A stretch of 64,000 bases of DNA, from the NCBI GenBank assembly GCA_963710355.1, contig CAVPZU010000001.1, forward strand, positions 186,001 through 250,000, in the 5' to 3' direction. Under the pieces are notes generated by a model. That model saw only the letters and a program-made list of their open reading frames with translations, searched no databases and was not told the DNA's origin. Numbering within the stretch: the stretch's first letter is position 1; each line of letters opens with the position of its first letter. The stretch is from Fen-1359 sp963710355 (GTDB taxonomy: Bacteria; Planctomycetota; Phycisphaerae; Sedimentisphaerales; Anaerobacaceae). Positions 8,560-18,990 of the stretch are shown here, in pieces. Made by a program: the position numbers and the translations under genes.

Positions 8560-8940
8560 ATGGTAGTTGAAGGATTATTTTACACAAAGGAGCATGAATG
8601 GGTTAAGATCGAGGGAGATACGGCAGTTGTCGGTATTACCGATTATGCGCAGGAGATGCTCGGCGAGATAACTTATGCCGAGCTGCCGAAACTCGATAAG
8701 GAAGTCGATGCTGGCGATGAACTGGCGGTTGTGGAAAGCTCAAAGGCTGCCAGCGATGTCTATGCGCCGGTTGCGGGCAGGGTAATTGAGGTAAATTCGG
8801 AGCTTGAAACTCAGCCTGAGCTGATAAATGAGGATTGCTATGATACCGGCTGGATTTGCAAAATGGAAGTGACTGGAAAAGATGCAGCAGCCGGGCTGAT
8901 GAGTGCTAATGAATATGAAGAATATCTAAAGGGGCTTTAA
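8560..8940 (+). CDS. gcvH: Glycine cleavage system H protein
   Basis: 126 aa from ATG 8560, chosen because GGAGG (8545-8549) sits 10 bases upstream; the TTG at 8539 lies before this site. It is a lipoyl-carrier fold with the lipoylation lysine in VVESSKAASDVYAPVAG, preceded by YAQEMLGEITYAELP and followed by the typical DTGWICKMEV. It shuttles the aminomethyl group between P, T and L proteins. It overlaps or abuts gcvT (stop at 8542) and precedes sppA by one base, so it is co-transcribed with both. The P subunits are encoded 5 kb downstream. Confidence 0.96.
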   Translation: MVVEGLFYTKEHEWVKIEGDTAVVGITDYAQEMLGEITYAELPKLDKEVDAGDELAVVESSKAASDVYAPVAGRVIEVNSELETQPELINEDCYDTGWICKMEVTGKDAAAGLMSANEYEEYLKGL

Positions 8941-8941
8941 A

Positions 8942-9973
8942 ATGGAATTTACAGGACAATCGAATAGTTCGCCGCAGGCGGATTTTCAGCTTCAGCAGCC
9001 GAAAAAGAGAAGCTGGCCGAAGATTATCTGGGGAATAGTTACGGGACTATCGATTCTCGGCAACATTGTAATGTTTATATTGCTGGCCTTTTTTGCTATG
9101 TTTGCCTTCTGGGGCATACATGCCGAGGATTATTACTACGAAGAGGTAATTGTGCGTGAGCCGGCAGTCAATAAGATTGTGGTTATCAACCTTAACGGGA
9201 TAATTGACGAGGAGACGGCACAGGATATTTACAAACAGTTAAGGTATGCCGAATCAGACGATAGGGTTAAAGGGGTAATTCTGCGCGTAAGTTCTCCAGG
9301 AGGGCTGGACTCATCGAGCGACCAGATTTACAACGAAATCACCAAATTCAGAAATAAAACGGGCAGGCCTGTTGTTGCTTTTATGCAGCAGGTGGCGGCA
9401 TCGGGCGGTTATTACACGTCCGTTGCCTGCAACAGTATTGTGGCAGAACCGACCGTGATTACAGGCTCAATCGGCGTGATAATGAATTATTTCGTGCTGA
9501 CGGACCTTTTGGAGGGCAAACTCGGCATAGAGCCTGTTGTTATCAAATCAGGGGCTAAAAAGGACTGGCCGAGTTTATTTAAAAAGCCCGATGAAGAACA
9601 GCTCAGATATCTGCAGGAAAAATTTATCCAACCAGCTTATGAAAGGTTTGTCGATATTGTCGCAAATTCACGCAGGGCCCTTACCATAGAAGATGTGAAA
9701 AGGCTTGCGGACGGAAGCATTTTTGGCGCCGATGAAGTGCTTGCGGAAAAGCTGATAGATAAAGTCGGATATCTGGATGATGCAATTGCAGAAACGCAGA
9801 AGCTTGCAGGAATAAGTAAGGCAAAGGTCGTCCAGTACCGCAAACCGTTTTCGCTTGCAGGCCTTCTGGCGCAAAGGCGGACAGCATTCCAAAGCTTGAC
9901 ACAAATTTGCTGCACAAACTCAGCACGCCGCAGGTTATGTATTTGTGGAGCATACATTAGAAGTCGCTCGTGA
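8942..9973 (+). CDS. sppA: Signal peptide peptidase SppA-type serine protease (S49), C-terminal frame broken
   Basis: A membrane anchor (about residues 25-58) is followed by the S49 domain. ILRVSSPGGLDSSSDQIYNEI precedes the nucleophile serine in QVAASGGYYTSVACNSIVAEPTVITGSIGV, and the partner lysine is probably that of IKSGAKKDWPS. It degrades signal peptides or membrane proteins at the membrane. The last 30 residues of the long frame (rich in Arg and Cys) look wrong. One base is missing near 9866-9880, and the other frame reads SIPKLDTNLLHKLSTPQVMYLWSIH to a stop at 9960, a natural end for planctomycete SppA. It is one base after gcvH, with the ATG in an overlapping TAAAATGG context. Confidence 0.87.
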   Translation: MEFTGQSNSSPQADFQLQQPKKRSWPKIIWGIVTGLSILGNIVMFILLAFFAMFAFWGIHAEDYYYEEVIVREPAVNKIVVINLNGIIDEETAQDIYKQLRYAESDDRVKGVILRVSSPGGLDSSSDQIYNEITKFRNKTGRPVVAFMQQVAASGGYYTSVACNSIVAEPTVITGSIGVIMNYFVLTDLLEGKLGIEPVVIKSGAKKDWPSLFKKPDEEQLRYLQEKFIQPAYERFVDIVANSRRALTIEDVKRLADGSIFGADEVLAEKLIDKVGYLDDAIAETQKLAGISKAKVVQYRKPFSLAGLLAQRRTAFQSLTQICCTNSARRRLCICGAYIRSRS

Positions 9974-10059
9974 TTCGTTGTTTGTCGCTCGGATAATCAT
10001 TTCCGCCTTATTTGATTTGGTTAATCTGTTTAGGATAAGGTTATCAGAGGTCTTAAGTT

Positions 10060-11545
10060 TTATTGAGGCAGAAGATTTACAAAGGTTGCGTAATCGGCGA
10101 AGTTGATAATTCCGTCGCCTTCGGAAGGATACATTTCAACAGCGGGTTCGTCTTGCAGCCAGTAGTCAAGAAGAATTTTCAGGTCGCTAATATCTACTAA
10201 TCCGTCGAGGTTGAAATCCCCCGGCGTTGCAAAATATCTGATTGCCGCAAAGGCATCGATAAGACCGTATCCATATTGGTCGGCAGGCCCCAAATCGATG
10301 GCAGTATTCTGAAGGGCCTCTCTGATTTCGTCCGGTTCTGTAATTCCTGTTGAGACCAAAAGCCCCGCAACTGCGCTTACGTGGGGGGCGGCCATTGAAG
10401 TGCCGGCAAAGAGATAATAATTGAATACCGCCGGGTCTCCGTCAAAAGTCTGTTGAAGGATGCCGTCTTCGTAAACTTTGGCTGACACTGAGGTCGCCGC
10501 CCGGAGCCACAAGGTCTATATAGCTGCCTGTGTTGGAATAGCTTGCCCTCGTTCGGTCATAGCGGGTAGCGCCTACCGCAATGCAATAACTGTTATAAGC
10601 CGCAGGATATTGAGGCTGATTACCACTTTGATATTCGTTGCCGGCAGAGCACACACACGTCACACCGTGGTTGTAGGCATATTTGACGGCATCTTTTAAG
10701 GTACGTGAGTCTTGGTCGCCCCCGAAGCTCATATTAATCACGTTTGCACCATTATCAACGGCAAAATGGATTCCATCGGCAGCCGTAGTATCATAACCGT
10801 AACCGTTTGCGTCGAGAACCTTTACGGGCATAATCGAGCAGTTAAAAGCAATCCCTGCCACACCTTCGAGGTTGTTTGTGCTTTGAGCAATTGTGCCTGT
10901 TACGTGTGTGCCGTGGCCTTCATCGTCATTGGGGTGATAGTCTCCGTTGACATAGTCATAACCCTGCACAAAATGTGTGTTTGCCAGGTCAGGCGCCAGC
11001 CGGTACTCGTCGTAGTCTTCATAGGCTGCTCCGGTGTCGAGAACGGCAATTATTACATTGGGGTCGCCTGTGGTTAAGTCCCAGACCGGCTCGATATTTA
11101 TACCGCTTGTCTTTTTGAAATTCCACTGTTTGTAGTATAGCGGGTCGTTTGGGATGTAGTGCGCGTGAACGTAATAGTTTAGCTCTGCGTACTCGACATC
11201 AGGGTCTGCTTTGAATAATTCCACCGTTTCTTGTGCGGTTTTTCCGGCAGGGACTTTTATGCGGTGGAAACCTGCAAAGGTGCTTGTGCTAATGATTGAT
11301 GTGCTGTTTCTTGCGGTTATGTTGTGAATTTTGGTTTGATATGTTCCATCCTTAAATTTGACGATTATCTCACCGGGGACATACTTTTGTCGGTAATCAG
11401 AAAACGAATCAGCCGCAAAAAGCGAAAGAACGAAAAGGTGTGCGGTTAGAATACATAGCAGCTTTGCACAAAAACTTTTCTTCACCCTTGTTTTCCTAAA
11501 AACATACGGCCGATAATGTCTGAATAGGTTTATTTTTAACATCAT
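10060..11545 (-). CDS. Secreted subtilisin-like serine protease with dockerin-type C-terminus, frame broken near 10490
   Basis: Signal peptide near residues 20-45. A propeptide-like stretch follows (YVPGEIIVKFKDGT to VPAGKTAQETVELFKADPDVEYAELNYYVH), then a peptidase S8 domain with all three catalytic residues: Asp in IIAVLDTGAAY, His in GHGTHVTGTIAQ and Ser in FAGTSMAAPHVSAVAGLL. The C-terminal 60 residues read GDFNLDGLVDISDLKILLDYWL and then DGIINFADYATFVNLL, a pair of calcium-binding dockerin-like helices common in planctomycete exoproteins. Frames 10442-11545 and 10060-10512 join if one base is skipped at about 10488-10495 (DLSVS-AKVYEDG). Total about 490 aa. Confidence 0.9.
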
Positions 11546-11666
11546 ATCATATCAGGTGGTATTTTTCAATTTTTTTTTTCGTAAATTTCTGGATGGAAGA
11601 TAACATCTCTTTGACAAAAGACTTGCAAAAACCTGCGGCGATAGTAAAAGAAGCGAATCCACTTGT

Positions 11667-12749
11667 TTAATGCGAACGGATTTTTTCGATGATTGCGTCA
11701 GCCATCTGACTTGTGCCGACAGCGGCAGGGTCGTTGCGGTCCTCCTTGAGGTCATAAGTGACATTTTTGCCTTCTGCTATGACAGCGGCAACGGCTGCCT
11801 CCAGCCTGTCAGCTTCTTTTGTCTTACCGAGGTATCTTAACATCAGGACACCGCTCAAGATAAGGGCGGTTGGATTGACCTTGTTTTGCCCTTTATATTT
11901 CGGTGCGCTGCCGTGAGTAGCCTCAAAAATAGCACCTTTGTCGCCGATATTTGCCCCCGGCGCCACGCCCAGACCGCCCACAAGACCGGCGCAAAGGTCG
12001 CTTATAATGTCGCCATAGAGATTGGGCAGGACAAGAACATCGTAAAGTTCCGGCTTCTGAACTAACTGCATACACATATTGTCAACGATGCGGTCTTCAA
12101 ATTCGATGTCTGCGTATTTTGCGGCGACCTGCCGGCTCACCTCCAGAAACAATCCGTCGGTGTGCTTCATAATGTTGGCCTTGTGAACGCTGGTCACTTT
12201 TTTGCGATTATTTTTACGTGCATATTCAAATGCAAATTTGACAATCCTTTCGGTGGCGGTTACCGATATTGGTTTTATTGATATGCCTGAATCCGGTCGG
12301 ATTTTTTTTGAACCGTGGGCATTGAGCCATTTTATAAGTTCCGCTGTGTCATCTTTTCCCTTCTGAAATTCTATGCCTGCATAGAGGTCTTCGCTGTTTT
12401 CGCGAACGATGACAAGGTCAATATTGGTAAACTTGCTTCGCACGCCCGCATAACTTTTGCAGGGCCGCAGACACGCATATAAATCGAACAACTGACGCAA
12501 ATGAACGTTGACGCTTCTGAAACCTGTGCCGACAGGGGTTGTGACGGGCGCTTTGAGTGCGACGCCGTTTTTCTTTATCGAGTCGATGGTGCGCTCCGGC
12601 AGGGGACCGCCTTCTTTTGCCAGACAATCGCTGCCCGCCTCGACAATGTCCCACTTCAAACTAGCTCCGGTTGCGTCAATACATCTGCGGGCTGCCTCTG
12701 CCAGTTCCGGTCCTGTCCCGTCGCCTGTTATCAACGTCACATTCGTCAT
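11667..12749 (-). CDS. NAD-dependent isocitrate/isopropylmalate dehydrogenase family
   Basis: 360 aa, full length. The beta-decarboxylating dehydrogenase fold is shown by GDGTGPELAEAARRCIDATG at the N-terminus, substrate residues in VNVHLRQLFDLYACLRP, IVRENSEDLYAGIEF, and the metal and cofactor region NLYGDIISDLCAGLVGGLGVAPGANIG with EATHGSAPKY. The sequence resembles the short mitochondrial-type NAD isocitrate dehydrogenases more than LeuB (ENSEDLYAG motif), which would place it in the TCA cycle. A homoisocitrate or isopropylmalate role cannot be excluded. It is monocistronic, facing away from tRNA-Lys. Confidence 0.88.
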   Translation of the reverse strand: MTNVTLITGDGTGPELAEAARRCIDATGASLKWDIVEAGSDCLAKEGGPLPERTIDSIKKNGVALKAPVTTPVGTGFRSVNVHLRQLFDLYACLRPCKSYAGVRSKFTNIDLVIVRENSEDLYAGIEFQKGKDDTAELIKWLNAHGSKKIRPDSGISIKPISVTATERIVKFAFEYARKNNRKKVTSVHKANIMKHTDGLFLEVSRQVAAKYADIEFEDRIVDNMCMQLVQKPELYDVLVLPNLYGDIISDLCAGLVGGLGVAPGANIGDKGAIFEATHGSAPKYKGQNKVNPTALILSGVLMLRYLGKTKEADRLEAAVAAVIAEGKNVTYDLKEDRNDPAAVGTSQMADAIIEKIRSH

Positions 12750-13071
12750 TTTCTAATTTTCCATGAAAAAATTTACAAAAAGGTATTTTATGTATCTGCG
12801 GCATTTCTGGCAATCATTAAAAATTGATTTTTTGGAATGCGTTTCATAACCTTTATGAAATGGCCTGCAGTAAATCGAATCACTTCTGGTGCAGCTCGCG
12901 TTGTGCAAAAAGCGTTGGGATAAAAAATAGAGCAAAAAAACGCTCAAATTGAATAATTGTATTATTATCCGGCTATTGGTATAATAATCACTCAAATCTT
13001 ACCATCGCAGAAAGGAACGAGAAACCATTTTATTATTAACAGGTTAGGGTAAATTTCGGTCAAATAATGCT
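12750..13071. other. Divergent intergenic region with a palindrome
   Basis: About 320 bases between divergent genes. TTTCATAA-CCT-TTATGAAA (12842-12860) is a perfect 8-bp palindrome roughly 100 bases upstream of the dehydrogenase and 210 bases upstream of the 102-aa gene, and it could be an operator. No RNA gene seen. Confidence 0.4.
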
Positions 13072-13380
13072 ATGAAGAAAATATTTCCGTATAAGTGTTT
13101 GTGGCAGGCATCGCTTTTGACCAGAAAAGTTGGAAAAGATGCGGTGCCGATAGATATAAGTAAATTTAAGGCAATTAAGGGCAATATAGGGTTGCACGGC
13201 TACAGAAGGGTAAGACGAGAAAGCAAAGGTAATGTCAGGGCCTATAGAAAAGATACTTACGGAATTACATTTGTTTTTATTAATTTTCAGGATCATGCGA
13301 TTGAAGCCAGGACAGAAACCTGGGCAGGCCTGATGGCGCTGTGCAGCGAATTCGACCTTATACCCTACAGAACTGCTTGA
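13072..13380 (+). CDS. Small conserved-looking protein of unknown function
   Basis: 102 aa, basic, not recognised. It opens with MKKIFPYKCLWQASLLTRKVGKDAVPIDISKF, has a central GLHGYRRVRRESKGNVRAYRKDTYG rich in Arg/Lys, and ends in WAGLMALCSEFDLIPYRTA. There is no signal peptide or membrane segment. No strong ribosome site precedes the ATG. The composition looks coding and no overlapping gene competes, so I accept it with reserve. Confidence 0.5.
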   Translation: MKKIFPYKCLWQASLLTRKVGKDAVPIDISKFKAIKGNIGLHGYRRVRRESKGNVRAYRKDTYGITFVFINFQDHAIEARTETWAGLMALCSEFDLIPYRTA

Positions 13381-13440
13381 AATCGGCAGCCGGCATCCCG
13401 CCTTGATATTTCATCCTTAATAGCCCATACTTTGAAATTC

Positions 13441-13530
13441 ATTATTCGGTGTTGGACATTGGATATTCTCCGTCCTCTGTCCTCTTCTTTCTCCTATACG
13501 CTTTATGCTTCACGCTATTCGTCTTCTGTT
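13441..13530. repeat. Word-repeat run
   Basis: GTTGGACATTGGATATTC then CGTCCTCTGTCCTCTTC and TACGCTTTATGCTTCACGC. It is the same GTCCAATGTCCAACG-type family as 33676-33755 and the two flanks of the S23 gene at 52335, read on the other strand. Confidence 0.5.
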
Positions 13531-13546
13531 TTTATCCTCAAAAAGT

Positions 13547-13575
13547 TTGACAATTTACCCCTGTGCTGTTAAGCT
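13547..13575 (+). promoter_or_regulatory. Promoter of tRNA-Lys
   Basis: TTGACA (13547-13552), 17 bases, TAAGCT (13570-13575). The tRNA starts 18 bases after the -10 box. Confidence 0.6.
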
Positions 13576-13592
13576 ATCCGGCCTTGAAGTTC

Positions 13593-13665
13593 GGGAGTGT
13601 AGCTCAGTAGGTAGAGCAACGCACTTTTAATGCGTAGGTCTTGGGTTCGAATCCCAACACTCTCA
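13593..13665 (+). tRNA. tRNA-Lys (anticodon TTT)
   Basis: 73 bases. Acceptor GGGAGTG/CACTCTC (one G-T), D-stem GCTC/GAGC, anticodon stem ACGCA/TGCGT with loop CTTTTAA, T-arm TTGGG-TTCGAAT-CCCAA, discriminator A. CCA is not encoded. Confidence 0.96.
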
Positions 13666-13746
13666 GTGTTTTTTTCTGTATTATGATTTTTTTGATGGGA
13701 TTTTTTATACATACACTGAATCAACTTAAGCTAAGGGAATAGCTCT

Positions 13747-15079
13747 ATGCCCTTCATTTCCAATACCGAACAACAAAGAAAGCAAATGCTGGCCGATATA
13801 GGTCTTTCAATGGCTGATTTATTTGCCGATATACCCACAGACCTTCGGCATGAAAATTTTCATCTGCCGGCCGACCTGTCGGAACAGCAGGTCAGAAACA
13901 AGCTGGCGGAACTGGCCGGCAAAAATTCAACAAATTTAACCCTCTTTTTGGGCGGCGGCTTCTATGACCATTTTATACCGTCGGCTGTTTATGCGATTAC
14001 CTCTCGCAGCGAATTTTACACCGCCTACACCCCTTATCAGCCGGAACTTTCGCAGGGAACATTGCAGGCCATTTACGAATTCCAGTCGGTAATTTGCAGA
14101 CTGACCGGTATGGATGTCTCAAACGCATCGCTCTATGACGGCGGAACGGCGATGTATGAAGCGATGATGATGGCAATGCGGATAACAGGCAGAGAGAAAA
14201 TTATAATTGACGACAGCGTTAATCCGATTTATCGGGTGATGATTCACTCATACGGCAGAAATCTCAATATCGAGCTTGCACGAGACGCACTGCACGGAAG
14301 GCCGGGCCAATCGCGAACAGATACTCCAAAGTCTTGATGAAGAAACCGCTGCGATTGTTTTGCAGAATCCGAATTTTTTCGGCTGCATTGACGATTTTAC
14401 GGATATTGCCGAGGCCGCACACAAGAAGGGGGCGTTATTGATTGTTTCCTGCTATCCGATTTCGCTCGGAATTCTGAAGACGCCGGGGGCGATGGGGGCG
14501 GATATTGTGACAGGTGAAGGCCAGAGCCTTGGGATGCCGATGTCGTTCGGCGGGCCTTATCTTGGCTTTATGGCGACCCGCAAAGAATTTGTAAGAAAGA
14601 TGCCCGGCAGGATTTCAGGCCTGACTAAAGACAGAAATGGAAATCGTGCCTTTGTGCTTACCCTGCAGGCCAGAGAGCAGCATATCAGGCGCCAAAAGGC
14701 GACATCGAATATCTGCTCGAACGAGGCCCTCTGTGCGCTGACGGCTCTTGTTTATTTATCGCTGCTCGGCAAAGAGGGCCTGCGGCAAACCGCTCAATTA
14801 TGTATGGATAAGGCGAGTTTCGCCTATCAGAGACTTACCGCAATTCCGAAAATAAAGCCGCACTTTAAATCGAAGTGGTTTTTCAATGAGTTTGTTTTGG
14901 ACCTGCCCTGTGATGCTGCGGAGGCAATTGGCAGACTTATCGAGAAGGGTTTTGCCGCGGGTTTCCCATTGAGCAGGTATTATAAGGATATGAACAATTC
15001 CATTCTGATTTGCGTCACCGAGAAGAGGACAAGGCAGGAAATCGACCTGCTGGCTGAAGCGCTGGAGAGTGTTTTGTGA
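13747..15079 (+). CDS. gcvPA: Glycine dehydrogenase (decarboxylating) subunit 1, frame broken near 14285
   Basis: The N-terminal half of a two-subunit P protein. Frame 13747-14337 opens with MPFISNTEQQRKQMLADIGLSMADLFADIP and contains TAYTPYQPELSQGTLQAIYEFQSVI and NASLYDGGTAMYEAMMMA. Frame +2 continues from about 14285 with THCTEGRANREQILQSLDEETAAIVLQNPNFFGCIDD, GEGQSLGMPMSFGGPYLGFMA and QAREQHIRRQKATSNICSNEAL. One extra base explains the break. The total is about 444 aa, normal for GcvPA. With GcvPB it decarboxylates glycine and loads the H protein. The stop overlaps the GTG of gcvPB, so translation is coupled. Confidence 0.92.
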
Positions 15080-16545
15080 AACTGATTTTTGAAAAAAGCG
15101 TTGAAGGAAGAAAGGGTGTCAGTGTTGTTCCGACTGATGTGCCGACAATCGTCAAGACGGCTTACGCCACAACGGATATTCCGAAGCAGTTTTTGAGGGA
15201 TACGCCGGCGAGTTTGCCCGAACTTAGTGAGCTTGATGTCGTGCGGCATTTTACGCAGCTTAGTAATCGTAATTTCGGCGTCGATACCGGCTTTTATCCG
15301 CTCGGCTCCTGCACGATGAAGTATAGCCCGAAGGTTGCCGAGCGTATTGCCTCGTATCCGGGTTTTGCGCATCTGCATCCGCTTCTGCCGCAGCTTCGCC
15401 GCGGCAGAATGCTTACCCAGGGTGCGCTGCAGGTCATTTATGAAACCGATATGCTGCTTCGCGAAATAACCGGAATGGCGGGATTCACTATGCAGCCGAT
15501 GGCAGGTGCCCACGGCGAATTGACAGGTATGATGATTATGGCTGCCTACCATCATGATAAGGGCAATAAAAAGAAGACGGTCCTTATCCCCGACAGCGGA
15601 CACGGCACAAATCCTGCAAGCGCCGCAATTGCAGGCTTCGACGTTGTATCTGTGCCAACTGCCGAAAGCGGTTTTCTGGAGATTAAAACTCTAAAAAAAT
15701 ATATCAACGATGATGTTGCCGGCATTATGCTCACCTGTCCCAATACCGTCGGATTATTTGAGCCGCACATTAAAGAAATATGTGATGCTTTACACAGCGT
15801 CGATGGCCTTGCGTATTACGATGGCGCAAACCTCAATGCTATAGTCGGCAAGGTCAGGCCGGGCGATTTCGGCTTCGATATTGTGCATTTGAATCTGCAC
15901 AAGACCTTCGCCACGCCGCACGGCGGAGGCGGCCCAGGCGCAGGCCCTGTCGGCGTAAAAGAAAATCTTCTCGATTATCTGCCCGTCTCTATTGTGGTCA
16001 AAAGAAGCGACGGCACATTTGCACTCGAATACGATAGATCCAAATCTATTGGATATATTGCGCCTTTTTACGGCAATTTTGCAGTTGTGCTTAAGGCCTA
16101 TGTCTATATCCTGATGCTCGGCAAAAATGGCCTGCTGTGCGTAGCGGAAAATGCAGTCCTCAACGCCAATTATATCCGGGCCAGGCTCAAAGGTCATTTC
16201 GATATTGCTTACGACAGGCTTTGCAAGCACGAATGCGTCTTTATGCCGACAAAAAAGATGCTTGATAACGGCGTTCATACGCTCGATATTGCCAAGGCTT
16301 TAATTGACAGGGGCTTTCATCCGCCGACCATTTATTTCCCGACGATTGTCAAAGAGGCGATTATGATTGAGCCGACCGAGACCGAAAGCAAAGAGACGCT
16401 CGACGCCTTTATCGATGCTATGATTGAGATTGCACAATTAGCAGAAACAGAGCCGCAGAAACTCAAGGCCGCCCCTGTGACTACGCCTGTAAATCGACCC
16501 GATGAAATCCTCGCCGCAAAGGAATTGAACATCGCCTGCTTGTAA
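15076..16545 (+). CDS. gcvPB: Glycine dehydrogenase (decarboxylating) subunit 2
   Basis: 489 aa, the catalytic PLP half of P protein. The PLP lysine is K276 in NLHKTFATPHGGGGPG. Other family blocks are YPLGSCTMKYSPK, MAGAHGELTGMMIMAAYH, DSGHGTNPASAAIAGF and HECVFMPTKK near the end. It starts at GTG 15076, overlapping the gcvPA stop by four bases (GTGA). The two-subunit form is usual in planctomycetes, Firmicutes and many anaerobes. Its partners gcvT and gcvH are encoded at 7.2-8.9 kb in a separate transcription unit. Confidence 0.96.
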   Translation: MKLIFEKSVEGRKGVSVVPTDVPTIVKTAYATTDIPKQFLRDTPASLPELSELDVVRHFTQLSNRNFGVDTGFYPLGSCTMKYSPKVAERIASYPGFAHLHPLLPQLRRGRMLTQGALQVIYETDMLLREITGMAGFTMQPMAGAHGELTGMMIMAAYHHDKGNKKKTVLIPDSGHGTNPASAAIAGFDVVSVPTAESGFLEIKTLKKYINDDVAGIMLTCPNTVGLFEPHIKEICDALHSVDGLAYYDGANLNAIVGKVRPGDFGFDIVHLNLHKTFATPHGGGGPGAGPVGVKENLLDYLPVSIVVKRSDGTFALEYDRSKSIGYIAPFYGNFAVVLKAYVYILMLGKNGLLCVAENAVLNANYIRARLKGHFDIAYDRLCKHECVFMPTKKMLDNGVHTLDIAKALIDRGFHPPTIYFPTIVKEAIMIEPTETESKETLDAFIDAMIEIAQLAETEPQKLKAAPVTTPVNRPDEILAAKELNIACL

Positions 16546-16597
16546 AAAGTTAAAAAATAAAAATTCAACGGTAGAAATTGTTCAGCGGAGGTTAAAG

Positions 16598-18235
16598 ATG
16601 CGAACTAATACACCTTTTGGCCGCAGGATTGCCTTGCTGCCGGCGGTTTTCGTATTGCTTTTTTCAGCCCAGAAGTTGCTGGCTGACGGCAAAATGTTTC
16701 CGGAAATAGCTTATAAGGTCCCGCCGACTATTCCGAGCCAGAGAGCGATTATTGTTTACAAAGATGGCATTGAAAAACTTATCATTGAGTCATCTCTTGA
16801 GGGAAAAGGCAAAGAATTCGGCTGGATTATACCTTTGCCTTCTGAACCGAATAACTTTGAAAGGGTTTCACCGGGTCTGCTCAAAACTCTAAGCATCGCC
16901 ATTCAACCAAAAATTACACATGATTTGACCGCAACATTATTGATGACATTTTGGTTTACAATATTTGTTTTTTTAATTTATTTTGTTCACCTTCTTTGGA
17001 TAAAACAGAGAATAATAAATATCGTTCTGCTTCTGGTAATTACTGTCATAATGTTTTCTCTTTTGATGCCCGCGCTGTCGAAAACGGTGAGTACGATTAG
17101 TTTTCAATCATCTGGGGGCATTTTTTACAGGGACATTCAAGAAGTCGGCAGCTATAGCCTTGCTGTCCTTGACGCCAATAGTGCCGATGCACTGGATAAC
17201 TGGCTACAGGTCAACGGCTTTCTGGGATTACAGAACGAAGATAAACGAATAGTTTCGGACTATATCAAAGAAGGCTGGTGTTTTGTTGCCGCAAAATTAA
17301 AAAGAGAAACGGATGGTGGCTACAGCCAACCACATCCATTGTCAATGTCTTTTACTGCTCAAATGCCTGTGTATCCAATGAGGCTTACTTCAACGGTTGG
17401 AAGCGATGTCTATTTGGAAATTTTTGTGATTTCAGATAAGCAGGCAGCCAATAACCGATTAAACCTTGAGTTTTCTGATGAATTTAAGTTTGGAAAAGAT
17501 GCATATAATCAACTTATAGAGGACAAGTATTTGCCAGGTTTTACTTCGAGTAAATTCAATCAAAGAATAGGTCATCCTGATAGTCTAAATCTTTTATGGG
17601 ATGGTTGCGTTTTAAGTAAATTTTGCGGAATACTTGGTCCGCATGAAATGAATCAGGATTTTGTTTTTAGTTTCAAAGAAGCAACTTCGTATCAAAGACA
17701 CTACTGGACAAAACAGGGGGCATTGCAAGGTTCGGTGATTATACTCTTAATTGCCTTTACAAGTGTGGTTATACCACTGCACTCTTATTACAGGATAAAT
17801 AAACAATTAAAAGTCAGGTTTCCTTTTGTGCGGGCGGTTGTCATTGCTTTAACTGTGTCAATAATTGCAGGCGGAATGATTTATGCTGTACTTCCAAAGA
17901 TTAAAAATATTATTAAGACTAATACGATGTCGGATTTATTATATAGATATAGGATGTCTCGGTTTAAAGAAGACATATGGACAGATATTTCAAAAGAAAG
18001 TAGAAATCTCGAAAGTAAAGGCCTTGAAGATATCAGGATGTTAATTGAAAAATACATTGCCGATTCATCTGGGTATAAGCGTGAAAAAAACAATCCTTAT
18101 GCAGGTCAACCTATAAAATACGAAGATTCTCCAGGAAATTATTTATTTCTTGAGGATGGAAGAGGAATTGTCTGGCGGACATTTACCCGTGAGGGTTTTC
18201 CGGAAGATTTTATATTAAAACCCAAAGCGCCTTAG
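16598..18235 (+). CDS. Exported membrane protein, DUF2330-like
   Basis: 545 aa. Signal peptide (residues 1-30, ending near LLADG). The N-terminal domain reads ADGKMFPEIAYKVPPTIPSQRAIIVY and GKEFGWIIPLPSEPNNFERVSPGLLK, the pattern of DUF2330 proteins. Membrane segments follow near residues 110-135 and 145-165. There is a large soluble part (170-370), two further membrane segments (about 375-440) and a charged cytoplasmic tail. GGAGG precedes the ATG. Function unknown. It follows gcvPB by about 50 bases, but nothing ties it to glycine cleavage. Confidence 0.75.
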   Translation: MRTNTPFGRRIALLPAVFVLLFSAQKLLADGKMFPEIAYKVPPTIPSQRAIIVYKDGIEKLIIESSLEGKGKEFGWIIPLPSEPNNFERVSPGLLKTLSIAIQPKITHDLTATLLMTFWFTIFVFLIYFVHLLWIKQRIINIVLLLVITVIMFSLLMPALSKTVSTISFQSSGGIFYRDIQEVGSYSLAVLDANSADALDNWLQVNGFLGLQNEDKRIVSDYIKEGWCFVAAKLKRETDGGYSQPHPLSMSFTAQMPVYPMRLTSTVGSDVYLEIFVISDKQAANNRLNLEFSDEFKFGKDAYNQLIEDKYLPGFTSSKFNQRIGHPDSLNLLWDGCVLSKFCGILGPHEMNQDFVFSFKEATSYQRHYWTKQGALQGSVIILLIAFTSVVIPLHSYYRINKQLKVRFPFVRAVVIALTVSIIAGGMIYAVLPKIKNIIKTNTMSDLLYRYRMSRFKEDIWTDISKESRNLESKGLEDIRMLIEKYIADSSGYKREKNNPYAGQPIKYEDSPGNYLFLEDGRGIVWRTFTREGFPEDFILKPKAP

Positions 18236-18990
18236 TCTTTGCCACAGGTGTTTTTTAGGCAAACCGCTGCTTTACTGTTGAATCGCAACCTTAAGCGTTC
18301 TGGCGAGGCACCAAAATCAATAGCTGAATTATCTCTCCGAAGACGGCAGTAATTATACAAAAACCCGCCGCAATTACAAGTATTTTCTGTAAAACAATAT
18401 ATTTTCACCACAAAGCCCCGAAGAAATCGAATTTCCTATGAAAAAAATGGCTGGATCCAAGGAAAGGAAAAGAGAATCCAGCCAAACTTTAGAGGAGGAG
18501 GGTAATCCTGCTGATAAATAAAAGGCGGCAGCAGCTTAAAAACAATCCCTTTCATCATATTGCGACAGCCTTATGGCACAGAAAAGCAAAAACTGTGTCT
18601 AAAAAGAAAGAATACAGAATCCAGTAGTCAGAAGACAGTAGTCGGTACATAAAATCGTTGTGCGGTTCGCTGCCTGCAACGGTTACGTTTTACACAGGAC
18701 GTTCTACGAAACGAGCTTCGCAACCGTTAAATGAAATGTATGTTCTTCGTGCCTTCGGGGCTTCGTGGTTTAAAATGAGATGCAAGCGACCAGCGATGTC
18801 AAAAAGGTATACCGCCTCTTAAAGATGCCGGAGCCGGCCATTTTGTCACCTGCTGGAAAGCAACATAAAAGATTTGCTGGGATTCTACAGCACAAAATCC
18901 CAACAGCATCACAGCACACACTACCAAAACACCTAAGCCGAATTATCTTCGACCAGCAGGCAAGAAACTTATTCGAAAAAGCAATATCTT
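18236..18990. other. Long intergenic region with a hairpin and word repeats
   Basis: About 755 bases between convergent genes. A perfect 8-bp hairpin, GGCTGGAT (18449-18456) and ATCCAGCC (18476-18483), encloses a purine-rich loop. AGAGGAGGAGGG follows (18491-18502) like a strong ribosome site, but only a very short frame begins there. CAGAATCCAGTAGTCAGAAGACAGTAGTC (split words, 18612-18641) and TTCTTCGTGCC/GGGGCTTCGTGG (18743-18771) are word repeats. The frame 18780-19001 is not convincing. Confidence 0.5.
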